From IMG/VR virus record IMGVR_UViG_3300023179_007111, positions 1 through 28,132 of that record: a stretch of 28,132 nt of DNA. One strand, written 5' to 3'. Each line of letters begins with the position of its first letter. Position 1 is the stretch's first letter. Below the pieces are notes generated by a model, which ran no database searches, was not told where the DNA came from, and saw only the letters and a program-made list of their open reading frames with translations. The DNA comes from a virus. Shown here one piece after another: positions 22,473-28,132 of the stretch. A program made the translations under genes and the position numbers.

Positions 22473-24548
22473 ATGAAAAAAATAGAACTAGTCAACGTAA
22501 CTAATCTGGAATCTATGCCCAGGACTCCATTGACCACATCTGATGTGGTTTTTGAGCATATGGATAGATTTACCCAACATCGGATGACATTTGACAAGGA
22601 TCTGAGACTCAAAGGCAAATACTGTTATCACCCGTTTAATACAGTGACCATCGACAGTCAGGGAGATTGTTATGTGTGCACCTGTCAGGCTTGGTTACCC
22701 ATTAGCGTGGGAAACATTCTGGAATTCAACAGTCTGACAGCAATCGTGCAGAGTACCCGAGCCAGAGAAATACAAGCCAGTATTATTGATGGTACCTACA
22801 AATACTGTGACCACAAAACCTGTCATCTGATTACCAGCGATCGGCTCGAGGGACGAATTGATCACAGGCCCGACACAGTAAATTGGATTGTTTTTGCCAT
22901 TGACGATAGTTGTAATCTGACTTGCCCCAGTTGCAGAACAGACATGATTTTCTATAATCGAGGCGAAGATTTTGATCGACGCATGCGAATCAGCGATCAC
23001 TTGGTAAAACTAATTCAGGATCACGACCATTTCTTAAAATTTACTCTGAGTGGTGATGGAGACCCTTTCGCCAGTCATGTCTATCGTAACATGCTGGAAA
23101 AGCTGGATCTCAGTCGACGTGGAACCACTGAAATTGAAATTGTAACCAATGGCATTCTAGCCAAGGACCACTGGCACAAGATGTCTGGCATCCATAAAAG
23201 CGTCATGAGGTTTAAGATTAGTTTTGACGCTGGTAGTCCAGAGGTATATGCACAAACACGCAGGGGTGGTAACTGGAATAAATTAATTGAAAGTTCAGAA
23301 CACATCATCAAATGGAAACAAAAAAATTATTCTGACATGGAACTTGTGGCAAATTTTGTAGTGCAGACCACAAACTTTCGTGACATGCACCAGTTTGTAA
23401 AGTTGGCCCAGGACCTGGGATTTGATGAAATCGCATTCCAGAAAGTTACTGATTGGGGTAAGTGGTACGACAACGGGGTTAACCGATTTGCAAAACATGC
23501 AGTGTGGATGCCTAACCATGAAAATTATCAGGAGTTAATAGAAATTATTAATGATCCTATCATGACCGATAGAAAAATTAACTTAACCAATCTTTCACAT
23601 CTGCGAAAAACGGTACTATCTTTGTCGGAACTAGTAGAGTTAAAAAACTCAGTCAACACAAAACTCAATACCAGTAATTTGAAATTAATAACGGACAGTT
23701 ATAAAACTCAGTTTGAAACTATTAAAAATATATCATCTGCCTATGAAAGAAATCTAAAGGCAATGTCTGACATTGCTAATGATGTCAGTGTTAATTTAAA
23801 ATTTTTAGATACTGAAATAGAAAAAATCAACACTGATATTGATCAGGAAATTGATTCAATAACCTCCAACTATCACCAGAGAGGGTACAAAATAAATGGA
23901 CAGTTTGCCACCAATCGAACCAATGAAATTACTGAAAGAAACGACAGAAAATTACCAATGCTGGAGGAAACTCGCCAGGAAATTGTTGCCTTGATTCAGA
24001 AGTATTCTAACTGGAAATACCCGGGTCTGGAAATTGGTCCTGGCGACGGCATCTGGACCGAATACCTGGTGGCAAATGAACCACTGTATCTGGTGGACAT
24101 ACATCAAGCATTTTTAGATTCCACCAAGAGTAAATTTAACGAGTTATTCCAGAACAGATTACGCACATACGTTACCAAAGAAACCAGTCTGTATACGCTG
24201 CCGCAAAATCAATTTGGTTTTGTGTTTTCGTGGAATGTTTTTAATTATCTGACCACGGATCTGATAGATCAGTATCTGAAAGAAATTTTCAGTGTGTTAA
24301 GACCTGGCGGGATTTGCCTGTTTAGTTATAACAACGCTGAACGCGTGCATTGTGCAAAGTATGTAGAACTGGGGTACATGAGTTACATGCCCAAAACACT
24401 ATTGACTAAATTAATCCATCAACATGGATTCGAAATAGTCAGTCTAGAAGACAGGAATGAGTTTATTTCCTGGGTTGAAATACGCAAACCCGGTGCTCTG
24501 ACCACCATCAAGGCCCACCCTGTTCTGGGTGAAATTATCCAAAAATAA
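22473..24548 (+). CDS. Radical SAM - methyltransferase fusion protein (sixth radical SAM gene)
   Basis: 691 residues, 2 nt after the polymerase stop, so probably translationally coupled. N-terminal Cys-rich module: Cys51 (KYCYHPF), Cys66, Cys69 and Cys71 (GDCYVCTC), Cys112 and Cys117 (YCDHKTC). Radical SAM cluster DSCNLTCPSC at Cys147-151-154. The GGEP equivalent is GDGDPF (194-199); FKISFDAGSPE is near 247-256. Residues about 385-510 form a long charged helix or coiled coil. Residues 515-675 are a class I methyltransferase: GLEIGPGDGIWTEYL (motif I), VDIHQAFLD, FSWNVFNYL, VLRPGGICLFSYNN. The protein could combine two SAM-dependent reactions on one substrate. It differs from array members 1-5 in the GDGDP motif and in the extra domain. 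The substrate is unknown. Confidence 0.85.
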   Translation: MKKIELVNVTNLESMPRTPLTTSDVVFEHMDRFTQHRMTFDKDLRLKGKYCYHPFNTVTIDSQGDCYVCTCQAWLPISVGNILEFNSLTAIVQSTRAREIQASIIDGTYKYCDHKTCHLITSDRLEGRIDHRPDTVNWIVFAIDDSCNLTCPSCRTDMIFYNRGEDFDRRMRISDHLVKLIQDHDHFLKFTLSGDGDPFASHVYRNMLEKLDLSRRGTTEIEIVTNGILAKDHWHKMSGIHKSVMRFKISFDAGSPEVYAQTRRGGNWNKLIESSEHIIKWKQKNYSDMELVANFVVQTTNFRDMHQFVKLAQDLGFDEIAFQKVTDWGKWYDNGVNRFAKHAVWMPNHENYQELIEIINDPIMTDRKINLTNLSHLRKTVLSLSELVELKNSVNTKLNTSNLKLITDSYKTQFETIKNISSAYERNLKAMSDIANDVSVNLKFLDTEIEKINTDIDQEIDSITSNYHQRGYKINGQFATNRTNEITERNDRKLPMLEETRQEIVALIQKYSNWKYPGLEIGPGDGIWTEYLVANEPLYLVDIHQAFLDSTKSKFNELFQNRLRTYVTKETSLYTLPQNQFGFVFSWNVFNYLTTDLIDQYLKEIFSVLRPGGICLFSYNNAERVHCAKYVELGYMSYMPKTLLTKLIHQHGFEIVSLEDRNEFISWVEIRKPGALTTIKAHPVLGEIIQK

Positions 24549-24558
24549 TTTCAATCAG

Positions 24559-24587
24559 TTGATTTTTCTAAATAAACTGTGTATGCT
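24559..24587 (+). promoter_or_regulatory. Possible sigma70-like promoter before the clamp gene
   Basis: TTGATT (24559-24564) and TATGCT (24582-24587) lie 17 nt apart, four of six matches each. The start would be near 24594, just upstream of the AGGAG. Weak on its own, but the clamp is needed early, so some early promoter is expected. Confidence 0.25.
24567..24574 (+). promoter_or_regulatory. Late promoter-like motif (TCTAAATA) before the clamp gene
   Basis: TCTAAATA matches TATAAATA at seven of eight positions. The 11-mer TTCTAAATAAA recurs exactly at 25376-25386, before the transglycosylase gene. Flanking CAGTT and AACTG form a 5-bp inverted repeat around it. Confidence 0.35.
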
Positions 24588-24607
24588 GATACAAATAGGA
24601 GAATATT

Positions 24608-25342
24608 ATGCGTGATTATCTATTAGACATCGTTAAGAACACTTATGGTCTGGGCATCATTGATCTGATCAAGATCACTGGCACTGATTCAGAGACCAAA
24701 ATTGAGGCCATTGCTGAAGATAGGTCAGTTATCCTGCAGGGTAAGATTAATAATCCTGTGCCGGAATTCATTGGCACATTTGGTATGCCTAATCTGGGCA
24801 AGCTCAATACCATTCTTAATATTCCTGAGTACAAGGAAGATGCTAAAATCACACTGAGTACACAGGAACGAAATGAAGAAACTGTGCCCGTGGGTCTGAA
24901 CTTTGAAAATTCCGGAAAGGACTTTAACAATAGCTATCGCTTTATGAATCAGGAATTGGTTACTGAAAAGGTCAAGAGTGTCATTAGCCGTAAAACCATC
25001 AACTGGGCAGTGGAATTTCAGCCAACTGCTGCCAATATCCAGCGTCTGAAGTTCCAGTCTAGTGCCAACTCAGAAGAGTCCACGTTCACTGCCAAAACTG
25101 AGGGCACAGATCTCAAGTTTTATTTTGGAGATCACAGCAGTCATGCTGGTAATTTTGTGTTTCAGAACAATATCAGTGGGAAACTCACCAAGTCTTGGAG
25201 TTGGCCTGTGGCGGCAGTAATTTCAATTCTGAGTCTGGCTGGGGACAAGACTTTCCAGTTCAGTGATGATGGCGTGGCGCAAATCACTGTAGACACTGGA
25301 TTGGCGACCTACAACTACCTGCTACCAGCACAAAGCAAATAA
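24608..25342 (+). CDS. 45: Sliding clamp, T4 gp45-like
   Basis: 244 residues; T4 gp45 has 228. AGGAG at 24597-24601 is 6 nt before the ATG. The sequence has the diagnostic alternating beta pattern with little conservation: early GLGIIDLIKITGT, LNTILNIPEYKEDAKI (about 65-80), and the C-terminal DGVAQITVDTGLATYNYLLP, which resembles the end of T4-like clamps. Role: trimeric ring that tethers the DNA polymerase and acts as mobile enhancer for late transcription. Location 60 nt after the fusion gene and 2 kb from the polymerase supports the call. The loader genes (44, 62) are not in this window. Confidence 0.82.
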   Translation: MRDYLLDIVKNTYGLGIIDLIKITGTDSETKIEAIAEDRSVILQGKINNPVPEFIGTFGMPNLGKLNTILNIPEYKEDAKITLSTQERNEETVPVGLNFENSGKDFNNSYRFMNQELVTEKVKSVISRKTINWAVEFQPTAANIQRLKFQSSANSEESTFTAKTEGTDLKFYFGDHSSHAGNFVFQNNISGKLTKSWSWPVAAVISILSLAGDKTFQFSDDGVAQITVDTGLATYNYLLPAQSK

Positions 25343-25376
25343 AATGACCATACGACCATTTCTGTATGATAGACAT

Positions 25377-25384
25377 TCTAAATA
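25377..25384 (+). promoter_or_regulatory. Late promoter-like motif (TCTAAATA) before the transglycosylase gene
   Basis: The same TCTAAATA as before the clamp gene, within the shared 11-mer TTCTAAATAAA. If it acted as a T4-type late promoter, the start would be about 25390, inside the Shine-Dalgarno, so a promoter role here is doubtful; it may instead be a spacer remnant. Confidence 0.25.
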
Positions 25385-25397
25385 AAGAGGAAATACG

Positions 25398-27029
25398 TTG
25401 ACCTTTGATCGCGATAACTTAACCGCAAAACAAAAGGATTATGCTATATTTTTGCCTGCTCTGAGCGGCTTCTATGCCACATATGTGGGCAAGCAGCGTC
25501 ACGATCCTGACTTTGTACCTCAGAGCCGTATACCAGCAGATTTTGAAAATGGTATCGAAGGACTCAACTGGCTCAATCCTGACCAAGCGTATTTTCCCTA
25601 TAAGTGGGCCTTGTATAGTGCAGGACACGCTGATCTGGACATCAATAGAGACAGCCCCAAAGAGGATATGATACGCAATCGAGATCGTTCCACAAGTTTT
25701 GTGGTAGGAGATTCCGGTGGATTTCAGATTGGCAAGGGTGTCTGGGAAGCCGACTGGAAGGACATTAACTGCCCGCGAGCACAGCGAAAGCGCGAGCAGG
25801 TGTTGTCCTGGATGGATGCCTACATGGATCGAGGCATGGTACTGGACATTCCGGCCTGGACCTGTGATTATCCTCCAGGACGTCAGGCATCGGGAGTCAA
25901 CAGTTATGCCGATGCAGTGACCAGCACATACATCAATAACGATTACTTCATGCGGAATCGCAATGGTAACTGCAAGTTCCTGAACGTGCTACAGGGGCAA
26001 ACTCATGCACAGTCAGATGACTGGTACGACCGCATGAAAAAGTACTGCGATCCCCGACAATACGAAACTCCGTTTGAAGGCTGGGCCATGGGCGGTCAGA
26101 ACAAATGTGATGTACATCTGACTCTGCGCAGATTGGTGGCATTGAAATTCGATGGCCTGTTGGAACGCGGTCAGCATGACTGGCTACACGTTTTGGGTAC
26201 CAGCAAGTTGGAATGGGCTTGCCTAATGACAGACATCCAACGTGCAATTCGACAGCACCACAATGAGAACTTTACCATCAGTTTTGACTGTGCCAGCCCG
26301 TTCCTGGCCACGGCCAATGGTCAGGTATACATGAGGACCGAAGTGGAAGATCGCCGCAAGTGGGTATATCGCATGATGGCCAGCGCGGACGATAAAAAAT
26401 ATGCGGTGGATCAGCGCCGTTATGGCGATGCAGTGGTGGCTGATGGAATCTTCGAGGACTTTACTGAAAGCCCAGTGAGCCAGCGTTTAAAAATCAGTGA
26501 TGTCTGCATCTACAAGGATGGCATCAGAAAAACTGATCAGGAGTTGCAGGGCGAAAAGTTCAACTTTCAGAACCCCGATCATTATCATGTGGTTCCAGAT
26601 CTCAATAAGATTGGAAAAATCGGCCGAACCAGTTGGGACAGCTTTAGTTATGCCCTGCAAATGGGCCATAATGTCTGGAGTCATATCAATGCTGTTCAGG
26701 AAGCCAATCGTCGTTACGATTCGGGGTTTGTTCCCAGAATGCTGGTCAGAGAAAAGTTCGATCGCATCACGTTCCGTCAGGTAGTGGATGAGATTTTCTC
26801 CACCAGCGACAGGGATCGTGCTGAAGCACTGGTCGACGAGCACAGCAAGTTCTGGATGGACATTCCTGGGTCCAATGGCACCACTGGTAAGAAAACCATA
26901 AATTCCATAACCGCTTACCAGAGTTTGTTTGAGGAGGTGGGTACATCTACTGAGACCTGTGTGGACTTTCATCGTGATGACAGTGGTATCGATGAAGGCA
27001 AACTTGACGATCTGGAAATGTCTATTTGA
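25398..27029 (+). CDS. dpdA: DpdA-type (TGT-family) guanine transglycosylase for 7-deazaguanine DNA modification
   Basis: 543 residues with TTG start; AGAGG at 25386-25390 is 7 nt upstream. The TGT-family active site can be traced: DSGGFQ (105-110; Asp equals TGT Asp102), FLNVLQGQTH (194-203), GWAMGG (228-233, equivalent to GGLAVG), LHVLGTSKLEW (263-273) and ISFDCASPF (294-302), whose Asp equals the TGT nucleophile Asp280. The classical TGT C-terminal zinc site CxCxxC is not seen, and the N-terminal and C-terminal parts are unlike tRNA enzymes. This fits DpdA, the phage and bacterial branch that inserts preQ0-type bases into DNA. Location beside polymerase and clamp genes suits DNA modification. 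Alternative: a tRNA transglycosylase; less likely given the missing zinc site. Confidence 0.75.
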   Translation: MTFDRDNLTAKQKDYAIFLPALSGFYATYVGKQRHDPDFVPQSRIPADFENGIEGLNWLNPDQAYFPYKWALYSAGHADLDINRDSPKEDMIRNRDRSTSFVVGDSGGFQIGKGVWEADWKDINCPRAQRKREQVLSWMDAYMDRGMVLDIPAWTCDYPPGRQASGVNSYADAVTSTYINNDYFMRNRNGNCKFLNVLQGQTHAQSDDWYDRMKKYCDPRQYETPFEGWAMGGQNKCDVHLTLRRLVALKFDGLLERGQHDWLHVLGTSKLEWACLMTDIQRAIRQHHNENFTISFDCASPFLATANGQVYMRTEVEDRRKWVYRMMASADDKKYAVDQRRYGDAVVADGIFEDFTESPVSQRLKISDVCIYKDGIRKTDQELQGEKFNFQNPDHYHVVPDLNKIGKIGRTSWDSFSYALQMGHNVWSHINAVQEANRRYDSGFVPRMLVREKFDRITFRQVVDEIFSTSDRDRAEALVDEHSKFWMDIPGSNGTTGKKTINSITAYQSLFEEVGTSTETCVDFHRDDSGIDEGKLDDLEMSI

Positions 27030-27054
27030 CATCTGAGAAAATTTCAATTATTAT
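27026..27054 (+). promoter_or_regulatory. Sigma70 promoter (TTGACA-17-TATTAT)
   Basis: TTGACA (27026-27031) overlaps the stop codon of the transglycosylase gene; TATTAT (27049-27054) is 17 nt downstream: 11 of 12 consensus bases. The start is near 27061, giving a 14-nt leader with AGGAGG at 27065-27070. It drives the nuclease gene independently of the upstream gene. Confidence 0.75.
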
Positions 27055-27074
27055 ATAACTCAACAGGAGGAAAT

Positions 27075-27665
27075 ATGAAAACTGCGCCGCTGATAAAAAT
27101 TACTAAAATCAAAGCAAATCTTGTAGGAAAACACGTTCCCACAACTCATAACGGCTCTGCCGGTAGACATATTGAAGATTTAATGATGGAACAGGGATTT
27201 AAAATAAATCAAGGTGCTGGTCCAGATCTAGATTTTGGACCAGGAAACCAGATTGAAATGAAAAGTCGAGACGAAGATGCAACTAGCCCACATACTGTGT
27301 GTAATGTTTCATTTCAGGAAATTCTGAATTCTTCATATGAAGATTCTCCCGTGTATAATAAAATACAGAAGCAATTTCGAGTTAAGATTAAAGATGGAGT
27401 AATTGTCAGCCAACAAACCTATGATCTTAGTTCAGATTGGATACAGGATTTAATCAAGGATGCCTGGGTAACCTGTCAGAAAAATGCAATTGCAGGTATA
27501 ACAACTAAATGCACGATTCCAGGAACCCATTTTGGTTATATTGAATTTCGAACTGACAAGCAGACCAATAATACAATTTACAGATTCAGATTGTCTGATA
27601 GTGCAATGAAAAAAATTGAAAGTATTGGCAATTCAACTATTAATGATCTTTTTGATTTGGCGTAA
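27075..27665 (+). CDS. PD-(D/E)XK nuclease, MutH/Sau3AI-like
   Basis: 196 residues; AGGAGG 4 nt before the ATG. The nuclease core is in residues 27-66: SAGRHIEDLMMEQGF with Glu34 on the first helix, GPDLDFG with Asp51/Asp53, then QIEMKSR with Glu61 and Lys63. This E...D...ExK order with a GxxG/E helix is what MutH and Sau3AI/DpnII-type enzymes show (GxLLE, DF, ELKT). Residues 100-196 look like a beta-rich second half (YIEFRTDKQ, TIYRFRLSD). MutH-like enzymes nick or cut DNA in a modification-sensitive way. It is A+T-rich relative to its upstream neighbour, which suggests separate acquisition. It could spare modified phage DNA and cut host DNA, or be a repair or homing-type nuclease. The PD-(D/E)XK call is firm; the MutH subfamily less so. 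Confidence 0.68.
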   Translation: MKTAPLIKITKIKANLVGKHVPTTHNGSAGRHIEDLMMEQGFKINQGAGPDLDFGPGNQIEMKSRDEDATSPHTVCNVSFQEILNSSYEDSPVYNKIQKQFRVKIKDGVIVSQQTYDLSSDWIQDLIKDAWVTCQKNAIAGITTKCTIPGTHFGYIEFRTDKQTNNTIYRFRLSDSAMKKIESIGNSTINDLFDLA

Positions 27666-27667
27666 CA

Positions 27668-28111
27668 ATGACTCTAAACGAACGCGAGAATATTGAACGT
27701 AGAAAAGATGCTGCAGAACGTAAAATTTTTGTGCAGTTTCAAAAAGAAGGCATACACTGCTATCCTGCAGCAGCCACCGACCCTCAACTAAAAACCGGAG
27801 ATGCCTATGATGTATCGTTCCTTGCTAGTCCTCATCGCCACATTTTCCATTTCAGGGTGTCAATCAGTGTGTGGCACAACGACAGGGACATCGAGTTCAT
27901 CCAGTTCAAACGCTGGCTCGAATCGTTGTATAGTGGCCAGATTCTAGAACTCAATTACAAAAGTTGTGAAATGATGGCAGACGATTTGTATCTACAAATT
28001 GCCTTAAAGTATCCCGATCGCGATGTTCACATCGAAGTCAGTGAAGATGGCGAGAATGGGTGTTCAATTGAGTACAATCGTACTCGTCCTTATCAATCTG
28101 TTGTAGTTTAA
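27668..28111 (+). CDS. T-fold protein resembling QueD / 6-pyruvoyl-tetrahydropterin synthase
   Basis: 147 residues, starting 3 nt after the nuclease stop without a clear Shine-Dalgarno. A QueD-like layout can be aligned: GIHCYPAA at 28-35 (first zinc His30), SPHRHIFHFRVSISV at 54-68 (HxH at 56 and 58), DRDIEFIQFKRWLE (72-85, like the GMVxDFxxLK strand-helix), SCEMMADDLYLQI (99-111, like PTxENLAxxI) and VHIEVSEDGENGCSIEY (like VxVxETxxxxAxY). The catalytic Asp-His pair of QueD (LDHxxLN) is not visible (LELNYKSCE), so it may be inactive or act on another pterin-like substrate. QueD makes carboxytetrahydropterin on the route to preQ0, the substrate that DpdA needs, which fits the upstream gene. 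The family assignment is by motif spacing only. Confidence 0.42.
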   Translation: MTLNERENIERRKDAAERKIFVQFQKEGIHCYPAAATDPQLKTGDAYDVSFLASPHRHIFHFRVSISVWHNDRDIEFIQFKRWLESLYSGQILELNYKSCEMMADDLYLQIALKYPDRDVHIEVSEDGENGCSIEYNRTRPYQSVVV

Positions 28112-28124
28112 AGGAGTTGTAACT

Positions 28125-28132
28125 GTGTCAAA
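28125..28132 (+). CDS. Start of next gene (partial)
   Basis: AAGGAG at 28111-28116 is followed 8 nt later by GTG at 28125 and then TCA AA to the window edge. Only the first two codons are visible, so this is a start-site prediction with no product call. Confidence 0.4.

Overview
The window looks like part of the genome of a T4-like (tevenvirus-type) myovirus, probably from a marine or other aquatic metagenome. The evidence is a family B DNA polymerase of the gp43 type ending in a clamp-binding peptide, a gp45-like sliding clamp, a small DsbA-like protein, and short AT-rich late-promoter-like octamers (TATAAATA and close variants). All genes lie on the + strand, packed with short overlaps. The host cannot be named; sigma70-type promoters and a Sec signal peptide suggest a Gram-negative bacterium. 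No tRNA, rRNA, CRISPR array, integrase or IS element was seen. No gene-free gap exceeds 300 bases; the largest are 18353-18534 and 4667-4800.

Region 1 (1-1641): the 3' end of a glycine-rich tail-fibre or adhesin gene, then a nonspecific DNA/RNA endonuclease with a signal peptide.

Region 2 (1680-11474): seven enzyme genes, most beginning with a short related N-terminus (MRAREF, MRARQF, MRARDL, MRIWEF, MRTQDL, MLLQEL; the nucleotidase MKILEI is marginal). They encode a HAD nucleotidase, two nucleotidyltransferase-fold proteins, a two-module ADP-ribosyltransferase-like protein, an amidoligase, a 771-residue protein with zincin, GNAT and papain-like domains, and a ligase-like/adenylyltransferase fusion. 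The N-termini resemble the capsid-targeting sequence of T4 internal proteins and Alt. My main hypothesis is that this is a set of enzymes packaged in the head and injected with the DNA.

Region 3 (11487-18534), more A+T-rich: a 2-oxoglutarate/Fe(II) oxygenase-like gene, then five radical SAM genes, each with a Cys-rich twitch-like domain before the CX3CX2C cluster. The fifth is bracketed by a 52-bp imperfect direct repeat that includes the 3' end of the fourth gene and a sigma70-like promoter. Behind it lies a stop-interrupted relic of another family member. This is a visible scar of gene-family expansion.

Region 4 (18535-25342): replication and late-transcription core. DsbA-like protein, sulfotransferase-like protein, small membrane protein, DNA polymerase (preceded by a 5-bp/8-nt hairpin like the T4 gp43 autoregulatory operator), a sixth radical SAM protein fused to a methyltransferase, and the sliding clamp.

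Region 5 (25398-28132): a TGT/DpdA-type transglycosylase, a MutH/Sau3AI-like PD-(D/E)XK nuclease with its own sigma70 promoter, a T-fold protein resembling QueD, and the first bases of another gene. Together these suggest 7-deazaguanine DNA modification paired with a nuclease that spares modified phage DNA; this is inference.
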